From the NCBI RefSeq assembly GCF_002994045.1, contig NZ_MQUC01000003.1, positions 3,014,501 to 3,078,500 of the forward strand: a DNA stretch of 64,000 nt, written 5' to 3'. Of the stretch, positions 18,377-27,109 are shown piece by piece. The stretch is from Nonlabens agnitus (GTDB taxonomy: Bacteria; Bacteroidota; Bacteroidia; Flavobacteriales; Flavobacteriaceae). Numbering within the stretch: position 1 is the stretch's first letter; each line of letters starts with the position of its first letter. Under the pieces are notes generated by a model. That model made no database searches. It was not told the DNA's origin and worked only from the letters and a program-made list of their open reading frames with translations. A program made the translations under genes and the position numbers.

Positions 18377-19325
18377 AGGTTCTCGTGTTCAATTCATCTT
18401 GAGCCATGATCTTTTTTAAGTCTTCCAGTGACTCAAACTTCTCTTCATCCCTCAATCGCGTGTGAAAGAAAAGTTCCATGTCTTGACCGTATAGGTCTTT
18501 ATTAAAGTCCAGGTAGTAGGTTTCTATGGTAATGCTACCATCAGATGTGGTGACCGTTGGATTTTTACCAATGTTTGTCATACCATAGACAGTCTCACCA
18601 TCGATGATACTACTCGTGATATAAACGCCCAGTTTAGGTATCAACTTATACTTTTCAGCAACCTTGAGGTTTGCGGTTGGATATCCTATGGTACGGCCTA
18701 TTTGTTTTCCTTTGACGACGGTGCCATGAATGCTAAAATTCCTGCTCAGGTACTGGTTAGCCGTTTGCACGTCGCCATCGTTGATGGCGCTGCGTATTTT
18801 AGTGCTACTCACCGCAACTTCATCAATTTCTTCCTTGGTGATTTCAATCAGTTCAAAACCATATTCAATCGCATCTTTGCGCAGGTCTGTGATGTTTGCA
18901 CTTCTATTGCGGCCATAATGGTGGTCATAACCTATCACGACTACACCGGCATTAAGTTGATCCACCAGGATATCCTTGACGTACTCCTTGGCAGATGTTC
19001 TGGAGAATTCTTTGGAAAACGGGTGTATGATCATGTGCTCCACACCAGTTTGGGCCACTAGATCAACACGCTCATCAATAGTGTTTATGAGTTTTAGGTC
19101 ATATTCTGGCTGCAGTACCATTCTGGGATGTGGAAAAAAAGTGAGTAGGATGGTCGTGAGATCTTCTGCGCGGGCGCGATCCACCATCTTTTTTAGGATT
19201 TGCTGGTGACCGTAATGTACACCGTCAAATGTGCCAATGGTGACCACTGCTTTTTTTTGAGCCTGGTATTGATCAATGTTTTTATAGGTGTTCAATTCAC
19301 TTAAAGTTTGAGTCACTACTTGCAA
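18360..19325 (-). CDS. ribF: Bifunctional riboflavin kinase/FAD synthetase
   Basis: A 321-residue RibF that turns riboflavin into FMN and FAD. The adenylyltransferase half has VTIGTFDGVHYGHQQIL near residue 30 and VVIGYDHHYGRNRSAN near residue 130. The kinase half has VVKGKQIGRTIGYPTANL near residue 207 and TNIGKNPTV near residue 255. It is upstream of the HTTM gene in an overlapping arrangement. Confidence 0.95.
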   Translation of the reverse strand: MQVVTQTLSELNTYKNIDQYQAQKKAVVTIGTFDGVHYGHQQILKKMVDRARAEDLTTILLTFFPHPRMVLQPEYDLKLINTIDERVDLVAQTGVEHMIIHPFSKEFSRTSAKEYVKDILVDQLNAGVVVIGYDHHYGRNRSANITDLRKDAIEYGFELIEITKEEIDEVAVSSTKIRSAINDGDVQTANQYLSRNFSIHGTVVKGKQIGRTIGYPTANLKVAEKYKLIPKLGVYITSSIIDGETVYGMTNIGKNPTVTTSDGSITIETYYLDFNKDLYGQDMELFFHTRLRDEEKFESLEDLKKIMAQDELNTRTYASNS

Positions 19326-19376
19326 AATAACGCAAAGTGTGAGGTTTAAAGTTAGCTAAAAGGCGGTTTGTTTTAG

Positions 19377-19396
19377 TTCGCTTTCGCGAAAGCGAA
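19377..19396. repeat. Palindromic repeat, copy 6
   Basis: Perfect 20-bp copy between ribF and pth. Confidence 0.9.
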
Positions 19397-19418
19397 TTAA
19401 CCTCAAACACCACTGCAT

Positions 19419-20054
19419 TTATTTACCGTTGTACTGGTTCATGGCATTTGCGAGACCACCATGTACAAAGGCCAGCGCTGCGGCAGCTGCTGTTTCTATG
19501 CGCTCCTGAAGGGATTTGCGCTCCTCATCATCCCATTCTCCTAGTACGTAATCCACCTGTCTGCCTTTTGAAAAGGCATCTGAAATCCCAAATCTCAATC
19601 GTGGATAGTTAGGCGTGTTGAGTTGGACCTGTGTGTCTTTAAGTCCATTATGGCCGCCATCACTACCTTTTCCCTTCATGCGTATGGTGCCAAATTCTAG
19701 ATTTAGGTCGTCTGTAATGACGAGAATTTGCTCTTTTGGAATATTCTCTTGCTTCATATAATACTTTATGGCCTTGCCAGAAAGGTTCATAAAGGTATTG
19801 GGCTTGAGAAGCAGTATGGATTTTCCCTTATGTGTGGTGCTGGCCACATCGCCCAGTTTTAAGGTCTCAAAAGTAACTTCTTTTTCTTGTGCCAGATGGT
19901 CCAGAACCTTAAAGCCTATGTTGTGGCGCGTTTCTGCATACTTAGCTCCTGGATTTCCCAGACCTACCAGTAGGAATTTTTTCATGCGATCGTCTTGTAG
20001 CGGTTCATCGTTGGAATTTGAATTTCCAAACCATTTGTTCCATAAGGTTTTCAT
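19419..20054 (-). CDS. pth: Peptidyl-tRNA hydrolase
   Basis: A 211-residue Pth that releases tRNA from prematurely dropped peptidyl-tRNA. FLLVGLGNPGAKYAETRHNIGF (catalytic His) is near residue 27, LLKPNTFMNLSG near residue 75 and ITDDLNLEFGTIRMKGKGSDGGHNGL near residue 112. About 23 residues precede the usual start; such an extension is seen in flavobacterial homologues, but the inner Met at codon 24 could also be used. It follows rplY with a terminator between them. Confidence 0.9.
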   Translation of the reverse strand: MKTLWNKWFGNSNSNDEPLQDDRMKKFLLVGLGNPGAKYAETRHNIGFKVLDHLAQEKEVTFETLKLGDVASTTHKGKSILLLKPNTFMNLSGKAIKYYMKQENIPKEQILVITDDLNLEFGTIRMKGKGSDGGHNGLKDTQVQLNTPNYPRLRFGISDAFSKGRQVDYVLGEWDDEERKSLQERIETAAAAALAFVHGGLANAMNQYNGK

Positions 20055-20065
20055 GAGTCAAAAAT

Positions 20066-20100
20066 AAAAAAGCCGTTCCAGCAATTGCGGGAACGGCTTG
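20066..20100 (-). terminator. Terminator after rplY
   Basis: AGCCGTTCC and GGAACGGCT form a 9-bp stem. On the minus strand it is followed by a long U run, just downstream of the rplY stop. Confidence 0.8.
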
Positions 20101-20120
20101 TATAATATTCAGGAATTGAA

Positions 20121-20768
20121 CTATTCGTCAGTTCCTTCCTTAACAGCAGCCTCGTCATTAACTTCAGTTGCTGGTACCTCATCTGCTGGTACGTCTTCAT
20201 CATCGTCTGTATCTGCGACGGCAGTTCTAGAGTTTTTCACCATCAATACAACGATATTGTCGGCATGCATGATTTCATACTCATCTACTCTTAGGTCACG
20301 CACATATTTTTTGTGGCCTATCTTCATATTGGAGATGTCCATCGTGATAAAGTCAGGAAGGTTTCCTGGAAGTGCCTTAACACGTAATTTACGTAGGTTT
20401 CTTCTCAGTACACCACCATTCAATACACCACGAGCAGTTCCTGTGCTGCGCACTGGTACTTCCATGGTTACTGGCTTGTCATCAAAGATTTGGTAGAAAT
20501 CTGCATGTAGCAAAAGTTCTCTTACTGGGTGCCATTGCATGTCTTGTGCGATAGCGTTGAATTTACCGTCCTTACCTAGGTCAATAACCACAAGGTGTGC
20601 ATCTGGTGTGTAGATTAAGTCTTTGAACGCTTTTTCTTCTGCTGAAAAATGTATGGGCTCGTCTCCTCCGTAGATTACACAAGGTACCAATCCAGCATTA
20701 CGTAGGGCTTTAGTTGCCTTTTTGCCCACGCTTTCTCTTTTAGATCCGTTGATCGTGATTGATTTCAT
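20121..20768 (-). CDS. rplY: 50S ribosomal protein L25/general stress protein Ctc
   Basis: A 215-residue long-form L25 (TL5/Ctc type) that binds 5S rRNA. The N-terminal [35 protein letters not shown] and the VHADFYQI-like [15 protein letters not shown] are family signatures. The C-terminal beta domain ([28 protein letters not shown]) follows, then an acidic tail. It lies between prs and pth, the usual flavobacterial order, and is followed by a strong terminator. Confidence 0.95.
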   Translation of the reverse strand: MKSITINGSKRESVGKKATKALRNAGLVPCVIYGGDEPIHFSAEEKAFKDLIYTPDAHLVVIDLGKDGKFNAIAQDMQWHPVRELLLHADFYQIFDDKPVTMEVPVRSTGTARGVLNGGVLRRNLRKLRVKALPGNLPDFITMDISNMKIGHKKYVRDLRVDEYEIMHADNIVVLMVKNSRTAVADTDDDEDVPADEVPATEVNDEAAVKEGTDE

Positions 20769-20796
20769 TTTGGGTTATTTAATTATTAATCTGAAA

Positions 20797-21738
20797 TTAC
20801 ATTATAAAATTATCGCTGATGGACTCGTTGTTCTGGACGCTCTTCATAACGCCAGAGAACAAGCCTGCACAGGATAGTACTCTAATTTTTTCGCTTTGTT
20901 GTCTCAATGGAATAGAGTCTGTAACGATAAGCTCTTCAAGTTTTGATTGCTCAATGCGCTCATAGGCTTTACCAGAAAGTATCGCGTGAGTACAAATAGC
21001 TCTAACGCTCTTTGCACCACGTTCCATCATTACATCTGCTGCCTTAGTAAGTGTGCCGGCCGTATCGACCATGTCATCTACTAACACCACATTTTTACCA
21101 GTCACATCACCAATCAATTCCATATGGGAAATGACATTTGCCTTTTGACGCTGTTTATAACATACCACTACATCGCTTTCTAATGTTTTAGAATATGCAT
21201 AAGCTCTTTTAGAACCACCCATATCAGGTGAGGCGATGGTAAGATTATCAAGATTTAAGCTTTTCAAATAAGGTATGAATAGAGAAGAAGCAAATAAATG
21301 ATCTACCGGTTTTTCAAAGAATCCCTGAATTTGATCTGCGTGAAGATCCATGGTAATGATGCGTGTCGCACCAGCTGCTTCCAGTACTTTCGCAATCATT
21401 TTTGCACCTATTGGGACGCGTGGTTTATCCTTGCGGTCCTGACGTGCCCAACCAAAATAAGGAATGACTGCCGTAATGTGTCTTGCACTGGCTCTTTTTG
21501 CACCATCAATCATCAACAGTAACTCCATCAAGTTGTCGCTACTAGGATGTGTGGAGCCTATTAAAAAGATGCGTCTACCTCTTATGGATTCTTCAAAAGA
21601 AGGTTGGAATTCACCATCACTAAAGGTGGTGAAGTTTACTTGACCTAGTGGAGCACCATACTCTTGAGCGATGGATTTTGCTAGATCCATGCTTTGTCTA
21701 CAACCAAAAAGTTTTGCTTCAGAGATAGAATATGGCAT
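20797..21738 (-). CDS. prs: Ribose-phosphate pyrophosphokinase
   Basis: A PRPP synthetase of about 313 residues. I start it at the ATG 21738 (MPYSISEAKLFGCRQSMDLA); a TTG two codons upstream is also in frame. SDGEFQPSFEESIRG, ITMDLHADQIQGFF and the PRPP-binding loop VVLVDDMVDTAGTL are all present. It makes PRPP from ribose-5-phosphate and ATP. It reads away from the adjacent tRNA-Leu gene. Confidence 0.95.
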   Translation of the reverse strand: MPYSISEAKLFGCRQSMDLAKSIAQEYGAPLGQVNFTTFSDGEFQPSFEESIRGRRIFLIGSTHPSSDNLMELLLMIDGAKRASARHITAVIPYFGWARQDRKDKPRVPIGAKMIAKVLEAAGATRIITMDLHADQIQGFFEKPVDHLFASSLFIPYLKSLNLDNLTIASPDMGGSKRAYAYSKTLESDVVVCYKQRQKANVISHMELIGDVTGKNVVLVDDMVDTAGTLTKAADVMMERGAKSVRAICTHAILSGKAYERIEQSKLEELIVTDSIPLRQQSEKIRVLSCAGLFSGVMKSVQNNESISDNFIM

Positions 21739-21823
21739 TGTCAAAGGTTTAGGGTCTTGATTTTAAGGCTGCAAATGTAAAACTATTTTCTGTGAGGAAA
21801 GATAAAAAGCTATATAAATCGCA

Positions 21824-21852
21824 TTGCGCATTGATATTATTTGTTACTTTTG
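21824..21852 (+). promoter_or_regulatory. Promoter of tRNA-Leu
   Basis: TTG at 21824-21826, an 18-bp spacer and TACTTTTG at 21845-21852 match the Bacteroidota promoter pattern TTTG/N19/TAnnTTTG, about 15 bp before the mature tRNA. Confidence 0.6.
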
Positions 21853-21867
21853 CCAACCCAATTTTAT

Positions 21868-21949
21868 GCCTCAGTGGTGGAATTGGTAGACACGTTGGAT
21901 TCAAAATCCAATGCTGCAAGGCGTGCCGGTTCGATTCCGGCCTGAGGTA
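21868..21949 (+). tRNA. tRNA-Leu (anticodon CAA)
   Basis: An 82-nt cloverleaf. The acceptor strands GCCTCAG and CTGAGGT pair, the anticodon arm is TTGGA-TTCAAAA-TCCAA with CAA, there is a short variable arm, and the T arm is CCGG-TTCGATT-CCGG. CCA is not encoded. The 3' part serves as the attachment site of the element that follows and has been kept intact by it. Confidence 0.95.
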
Positions 21950-21950
21950 C
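21899..21950 (+). repeat. Attachment site, left (52-bp direct repeat)
   Basis: The 52 bases from within the anticodon stem to the end of the tRNA gene are repeated exactly at 56354-56405. The bases on both sides then differ. This is the integration target of the neighbouring tyrosine recombinase. Confidence 0.95.
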
Positions 21951-21957
21951 TTAGCTT

Positions 21958-21990
21958 GAAAGCCCTTTTAAATAGGGCTTTCCTTGTTTT
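21958..21990 (+). terminator. Terminator behind tRNA-Leu, brought by the element
   Basis: GAAAGCCCT and AGGGCTTTC form a 9-bp stem followed by a T-rich stretch. The element thus supplies a new terminator for the tRNA whose own one is displaced to about 56413. Confidence 0.75.
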
Positions 21991-22018
21991 TTGTCTGTAC
22001 TTTTTTACCAATTGAAAA

Positions 22019-23242
22019 ATGGAAAAGGGTTACGATAAGGGTTACACATTTGAAATCGCTATTAAGATGCCAGATTACACCGTTCCTGCATTATATGAGG
22101 CTAAAAAGATTGTTGATGGTCGCAAGGTTGCATCAGTGGATCCAGGAGCGCGATGGTATGTGTGGTTTAACTATAAAGGCAAACGTTACGCATTCAAAAA
22201 CGGCATCAATAAACTCAAAACGGTAAAAGATCGACGTAGGGTAGGAAAAGCTATGGTAGCAGCCTACACGATCATGCTAGAACGTGGTTGGAATCCAGAC
22301 ACCAAACAAAATGAGACTGAAAGCGCACCAGTTCTTACATTAGAAAATGCCTTAAAATTAGCGTTGTCACACAAGAAATCAAGGGTCAAGGATTCCACGT
22401 ACAAAGGTTATGAACATCGACTAACAAAGTTTATTGAATACACCGACAGCAAATTGATATCAGGACTACCGGTAGATCAATTCACAAAAAAACAGTTTGC
22501 GGCGTTTCTTAACCAAATCGCAAGTGAAGGTGCTGGAAAAACTAGTGTGCGTAATTATCAACGCAGTATTAGTGCCTTATTTTCTAAACTCGTGCAAGAT
22601 TATCACATTAAAGAGAATCCTGCAGCTGGTATAAAAACTCCCAAGGGCAAGCCAGAGAAAAACACACCTTTTACTGCCGAAGAATTTAAAAACGTAGTCG
22701 ATTGGTTTACCGTTAATGAGCCATACATGCTCATTCCTTTAAGGTTGATCGTTTTTGCGTTGCTCAGGCCTATTGAGACGGTTCGATTGAGGGTGAGAGA
22801 CTGCAACGGCGATCAATTAAAGGTCGAAACCAAAACAGATTCCTATGCGACTATACGCATAATTGACAAATTAAAACCCACTATTGATACTATTATCAAA
22901 CAGTCCACACATTCCAGTGATTTTATAATTACGAAAGATTTTAAGCCAGGTCCTTATAACGCAAGCGCTCAAGGTCGCTACGGCTTTTTCCAGCGCCGTT
23001 TCAAGGTGATGAAGGATGCTCTAGGCTTTGATCATCGTTATGGCTGGTATTCCTTGAGGCATAGTGCTATTTTTGCGCTATACACCAGTTTCATTAAAGA
23101 TGGCTTGACCCCACGCGAGGCTGTTTTAAAAATGCTTCCAATAACCAGACATAGGGATGAAGAATCCCTTTCCAGTTATTTGCGTGATATAGGAGCATTT
23201 CTACCACCAGATTACGGATCCAGATTCAAGTTTGATCTGTAG
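22019..23242 (+). CDS. Tyrosine recombinase (integrase)
   Basis: A 407-residue site-specific recombinase. An N-terminal Arm/SAM-like region is followed by the catalytic domain. The first Arg is in LLRPIETVRLR near residue 246, the second in GWYSLRHSAIF near residue 345, and the His/Tyr part in PITRHRDEESLSSYLRD near the C-terminus. It starts 70 bp from the left attachment site and reads into the element, as expected for the enzyme that inserted it at tRNA-Leu. No separate excisionase was recognised next to it. Confidence 0.9.
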   Translation: MEKGYDKGYTFEIAIKMPDYTVPALYEAKKIVDGRKVASVDPGARWYVWFNYKGKRYAFKNGINKLKTVKDRRRVGKAMVAAYTIMLERGWNPDTKQNETESAPVLTLENALKLALSHKKSRVKDSTYKGYEHRLTKFIEYTDSKLISGLPVDQFTKKQFAAFLNQIASEGAGKTSVRNYQRSISALFSKLVQDYHIKENPAAGIKTPKGKPEKNTPFTAEEFKNVVDWFTVNEPYMLIPLRLIVFALLRPIETVRLRVRDCNGDQLKVETKTDSYATIRIIDKLKPTIDTIIKQSTHSSDFIITKDFKPGPYNASAQGRYGFFQRRFKVMKDALGFDHRYGWYSLRHSAIFALYTSFIKDGLTPREAVLKMLPITRHRDEESLSSYLRDIGAFLPPDYGSRFKFDL

Positions 23243-23244
23243 TA

Positions 23245-23260
23245 CGCTTTCGCGAAAGCG
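23245..23260. repeat. Palindromic repeat, copy 7 (in the element)
   Basis: CGCTTTCGCGAAAGCG between the converging integrase and polyvalent-protein genes. Confidence 0.85.
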
Positions 23261-23262
23261 CA

Positions 23263-25917
23263 CTATCCATATACTTTTTCACTACGAGTAAAATCAATAA
23301 TATCATCAGATTCTTCTAAAGTAGGATCGTATGTATAATGACCTGCCACGTTGTACGCATTAGTTGAAGTATCAATCAAAGTGTATCTATTCTTTTCAGC
23401 TATGAAGTAATTCTGGTCAAATGATTCACCTGGATAGCCTTTTACAACGATATCAGCATCAAATACTTTGTCTGCACCACCTTTCGTTCTACCAGTTGTA
23501 GTTTGTTGGAAAATGATCACAAATACCTTACCGTCAAATCCATTCCTTACCTGGTCATCATAATCAAGATCTTTGATCATTTTTTCCAATTTCTGCCAGC
23601 TGTCTATCAATATAAAATCTGCAGCGTTCACTTGATCTTGAAAATCCTTCAAATTTTCAAAATGATCTGCAACTGCAATCCTACCTTCATTTGAAGGGTC
23701 TATATACTTATCAATTTTCTCTTGAAACAGGTTGCTGGTAGGATGCTCTTCGAGACTGGCAAACAAACACTGATTACCAGCACTTGCAAAATCATTGAGC
23801 CATTTCCATCCAGTGGTAGTTTTTCCTGCTCCTTGCTTTGCATCAAGTGCAACTATGATGGATCCTTGTGGTTTACGTTCTAGTTTTCCTAAGAACTGAC
23901 TAGTAGCACCAACTAAGGGAAATAAAGGATTAGACGGTCCAGAATGTCTCAAGGACTTAGAATTAGTACCAGTGGCCGCCCTCGCAACGGCCTTAACTGG
24001 TACCTGCGAGGTAGTCTCGCTAATTTCTTGTACTTGATTAATTATGGGTTGTTGAATAACAGGTTCCTGAACTGATTCACTTACAACCGGCTGGCCCAGC
24101 ATACCATATTGTCCGTTATCGTCTATACTTACAGGTTTAGGGTCGGAAGATTTTTTAGCTTTCGTTTTCTTAGCCGTTCTGCTTTTTTGTACAACCTTTG
24201 GTCTTGTAGTCTTTGACGTTTTGCTAGATGCCTTGCGTGATTTATTAGCGATAGGCTTTTTAGGACTTGACTTAGGTTTTTCATCTGTTTCAAAAATTTC
24301 TTTATACAATTTATCCTTAGCAACTTTTCTTTTTTTGAACTCAACAGCAACCTTTTTCATGTATTGATTGATGTCGTCGTTCCAAAGAATATCGCTCTTA
24401 TAAACATCGATAACTTTTTGAAGCTCAACATCAGAAAGTTTTGAAGGTTCCTTTTTCACATCAATTGACTCACTTTTTTCAACTGACACATTTTCAGAAT
24501 CCTTAGCCTTTTTAATTTTTTCTGATTTGCTCAGTTTTTTGAAATAGGCAGGATCTCCATTTTTATCGCGATCTAAAATATGATCTGCTGCAGCTTGTGC
24601 CGCGCTAGCTGCTCTAAAAAACAACTTATTATCTTCTTTCATCAAAGTGACTAGACCTTGATTCCATGATTTGAGATACTTTGCGCTATTGTCAATAATA
24701 TTGAATAAAATTCCACTTTCTGCACTTAGAAAAACTGCGCCCATTTCAGCAGTCAATTCTTCTTTCTTTTTAAGGAATTTCTGTAATGAACTATCAACAT
24801 TATCACGATATAGCGAACCTCTTTTAAGCCTTGAATTGTGACCCGTACTATGCACTAATTCATGAAATAGAGTAGAGTAGTATTCTTCTTTATCCTTCCA
24901 CGCCTCTATAGGCGTTTGTAGTACGGTATCGGTTTGTTTGAAATAAGCTGGTTGATCACCTTCATATCTAATTTCTGGTGGGTTAGGATAGCTATCAACA
25001 ATAGCTTCTCCAATCTCCATACGCTCAACTAGAGGCTTGTCAGCATTGTCATTTCCTTCATAACCGCCAAAGTCTATTCCTTCAATGTCTTCACCGTTGA
25101 AAACATTGTAGTATTTCAAAATGGGAATATAGTTGTTGGATAGTTCTTCAATTGTACTTCCTTTTTGGCCGAAATTATTAATCTTGGATCTGTTCTTTTT
25201 CAACCATCCTTTCATCTTTTCTTGAGAGTAGGTTGAGAAATCCAGTGCAGGAAAACCATTCATTTCCTTTTGTGAAAATGAGTATAGCATGGTGAAGTAA
25301 ATGACACGGTGGCCGCTAGATCCCTTTTTTAGTTTCCCTTTGAGTTTTTCAATTTGCTTGAATGTCAGGAAATAGGGAATATTCCATATTTTAGGTACCA
25401 TCAAATATTTACTAGGATCTTTTTCACTTGGAACAATCTCATAGTTTAGCATGAAAAAGTTGATGCCACGGTAAGGCTTTTTAGAGACAAAGTTTGTGGC
25501 CACGTCACCAGCGGATAAGCTAGACGAATTCCAGTTCTTTTGCCAGGGTAGATGACCTACTTCCTGAATCGTATTAATTACCGTTTCAGTTATATAGTTG
25601 TAAATGTCTTCTGGTGATACCGCTTTTCCCATTCCTGGGCTTTCTGTATCATCAATTTTGACTAGATCAGCATTAGGATAGAGCGCGGCCATGCCTTCAA
25701 TTTCAAAATCCACATAATCCATTTCTTGGGTCATGGTAACCGGCTCATCGATCGCGATACGGAAATACTTTACATCAGGATCATTTTCTAATACCTCAAT
25801 AACTCTATTAGGAACAACAATCAATCCAGCGTTGAGCGCCTTAATTGAGAATGTCTCTAGATCTTCACGGCTCACCTTTTGGCCATCAAATGCGTTAAAT
25901 TGCTCTATCAAGTTCAT
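23263..25917 (-). CDS. Polyvalent protein: ArdC-like domain, zincin and P-loop ATPase
   Basis: An 884-residue multidomain protein. Residues about 100-300 resemble the ArdC N-terminal ssDNA-binding/antirestriction domain (LPWQKNW, KPYRGINFFML). A zincin domain follows with FHELVHSTGH near residue 350 and the downstream EELTAEMGAVFL Glu. A Lys-rich linker (about 530-610) leads to a RecA/RadA-like ATPase with Walker A AKQGAGKTT near residue 700, Walker B FILIDSW and a FQQTTTGRTKGG sensor region. Such fusions (Iyer and colleagues' polyvalent proteins) are thought to be injected to protect incoming DNA. It closes the late operon, so it may be a virion protein; a packaging role for the ATPase is only a possibility. 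Confidence 0.75.
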   Translation of the reverse strand: MNLIEQFNAFDGQKVSREDLETFSIKALNAGLIVVPNRVIEVLENDPDVKYFRIAIDEPVTMTQEMDYVDFEIEGMAALYPNADLVKIDDTESPGMGKAVSPEDIYNYITETVINTIQEVGHLPWQKNWNSSSLSAGDVATNFVSKKPYRGINFFMLNYEIVPSEKDPSKYLMVPKIWNIPYFLTFKQIEKLKGKLKKGSSGHRVIYFTMLYSFSQKEMNGFPALDFSTYSQEKMKGWLKKNRSKINNFGQKGSTIEELSNNYIPILKYYNVFNGEDIEGIDFGGYEGNDNADKPLVERMEIGEAIVDSYPNPPEIRYEGDQPAYFKQTDTVLQTPIEAWKDKEEYYSTLFHELVHSTGHNSRLKRGSLYRDNVDSSLQKFLKKKEELTAEMGAVFLSAESGILFNIIDNSAKYLKSWNQGLVTLMKEDNKLFFRAASAAQAAADHILDRDKNGDPAYFKKLSKSEKIKKAKDSENVSVEKSESIDVKKEPSKLSDVELQKVIDVYKSDILWNDDINQYMKKVAVEFKKRKVAKDKLYKEIFETDEKPKSSPKKPIANKSRKASSKTSKTTRPKVVQKSRTAKKTKAKKSSDPKPVSIDDNGQYGMLGQPVVSESVQEPVIQQPIINQVQEISETTSQVPVKAVARAATGTNSKSLRHSGPSNPLFPLVGATSQFLGKLERKPQGSIIVALDAKQGAGKTTTGWKWLNDFASAGNQCLFASLEEHPTSNLFQEKIDKYIDPSNEGRIAVADHFENLKDFQDQVNAADFILIDSWQKLEKMIKDLDYDDQVRNGFDGKVFVIIFQQTTTGRTKGGADKVFDADIVVKGYPGESFDQNYFIAEKNRYTLIDTSTNAYNVAGHYTYDPTLEESDDIIDFTRSEKVYG

Positions 25918-25918
25918 A

Positions 25919-26380
25919 TTATCCTATTACAAAATTTCCTACTGCTGGCACTGTCAAAACTCCCTTGTAATCATAGGCCATGTAATTAAAATCAAAACCA
26001 CCTAGCAACATGCTTGCAGCATTTGCCAGTGGTATGCTAACTGGTAGCCATCCAGTTTGATAACCACCGTTTGCCGGTATGTTGATATTGCTTTGATTTA
26101 CAAAAACTCGCGCCACTTGATTACCTAATGAATTATTGATTACCAGTTCTTTTAGGGTGATCGCTCCCAATGTATCTAGGTTCAAGTTTTTATGACTAGG
26201 GTTGTTGATCAACATTTTTAATTTGAATGAAATCTTCTCAAAATCCACATCAATATTAGAGATGTCTAAAGGCTTAAATTCCAGTTGGTCAATGATGTCA
26301 CTGTAGTCAGTCACCTTTTTAAATGAAAAAGCGGTTACCGCTAGTGCAGCTGCACCGCCTATTAGTAATAATTTATTCAT
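25919..26380 (-). CDS. LEA-2-like protein with N-terminal membrane segment
   Basis: About 153 residues from the ATG at 26380 (MNKLLLIGGAAALAV), which overlaps the upstream gene by 8 bp. A longer start at 26419 is possible but lies deep in the neighbour. One N-terminal hydrophobic helix is followed by a beta-rich domain with alternating polar residues (ISFKLKMLINNPSHKNLNLDTL), the style of LEA type-2 (water-stress) domains. The preceding gene may be related. The function is unknown; a virion membrane or stability role is a guess from the operon. Confidence 0.6.
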   Translation of the reverse strand: MNKLLLIGGAAALAVTAFSFKKVTDYSDIIDQLEFKPLDISNIDVDFEKISFKLKMLINNPSHKNLNLDTLGAITLKELVINNSLGNQVARVFVNQSNINIPANGGYQTGWLPVSIPLANAASMLLGGFDFNYMAYDYKGVLTVPAVGNFVIG

Positions 26381-26840
26381 GATTGATGCTTTTATAGATT
26401 TGAGCATTACGCTCATCAAATACCGCTAGGCTTTTAAACGATTGTATAGGCTTTAAAATTTTGGTTTTATCACCAGTAACGCCGCTCAATTCAAATAATG
26501 GTTCCATATCTGGAGCGATGGAGAATGGCAAAACAATATTTGTGAATAGATGGCTTTCGTTGGGTTTAAGTAGGATTTTATCAAAAAGCAAATCCTTTTG
26601 ACCTAAGAGCTCAGGATCCTGCTGCAAGGATTTGATGCCAAAAAGTTTTATTGAGGAAGGTTGAATGTGAGCGATATCGCCAGTATCGTTTTTAATAATA
26701 AACTCCATAGATACATTTGTTGAAGTACGATCCAACATGGAAATATCATAGGTAAAACCACCGGTTGAACTTAGACCATCCAACCATGACAATATTTTAT
26801 TAATAAAAATGGACGATACCACACCAGTCAAAATGCTCAT
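26373..26840 (-). CDS. LEA-like element protein with N-terminal membrane segment
   Basis: About 155 residues. The ATG at 26840 overlaps the upstream TGA as ATGA, so it is preferred to one at 26849. The hydrophobic start MSILTGVVSSIFINKIL is followed by a beta-rich region (STNVSMEFIIKNDTGDIAHIQ) reminiscent of LEA-2 folds, similar in plan to the next gene. It belongs to the chained late operon. No confident family assignment. Confidence 0.55.
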   Translation of the reverse strand: MSILTGVVSSIFINKILSWLDGLSSTGGFTYDISMLDRTSTNVSMEFIIKNDTGDIAHIQPSSIKLFGIKSLQQDPELLGQKDLLFDKILLKPNESHLFTNIVLPFSIAPDMEPLFELSGVTGDKTKILKPIQSFKSLAVFDERNAQIYKSINHE

Positions 26841-27064
26841 GATACGCATCGATTAATGTTTTGACAGTCGATTGGATTAACACTTGAACCTTCATTCACT
26901 ACAAGTGATTTAGGAATAAAAAAAGTGTCCTCAATGAATGCAGGTTTAGGCAAATTGGGCGGTACCGCTGCGCCACCTTTTATATCTGAAACCTTATCAT
27001 GATTTGATCTACACCACCAAATTCCTAATCCAACTCCTAATGCGACTGAGACTATTGTATTCAT
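26837..27064 (-). CDS. Small single-helix membrane protein
   Basis: A 75-residue protein whose first 17 residues (MNTIVSVALGVGLGIWW) form one glycine-rich hydrophobic helix, followed by a polar tail. The stop overlaps the next start as ATGA. I do not recognise the family. Several neighbours share this plan of one short N-terminal helix plus a small soluble part, which suggests a common membrane home. Confidence 0.6.
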   Translation of the reverse strand: MNTIVSVALGVGLGIWWCRSNHDKVSDIKGGAAVPPNLPKPAFIEDTFFIPKSLVVNEGSSVNPIDCQNINRCVS

Positions 27065-27080
27065 CTTTTTGTGTTTAGTA

Positions 27081-27096
27081 CGCTTTCGCGAAAGCG
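27081..27096. repeat. Palindromic repeat, copy 8 (in the element)
   Basis: CGCTTTCGCGAAAGCG in the 45-bp gap between the GH19-like gene and the next small gene. Confidence 0.85.
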
Positions 27097-27109
27097 TGAT
27101 TAAATTTTT

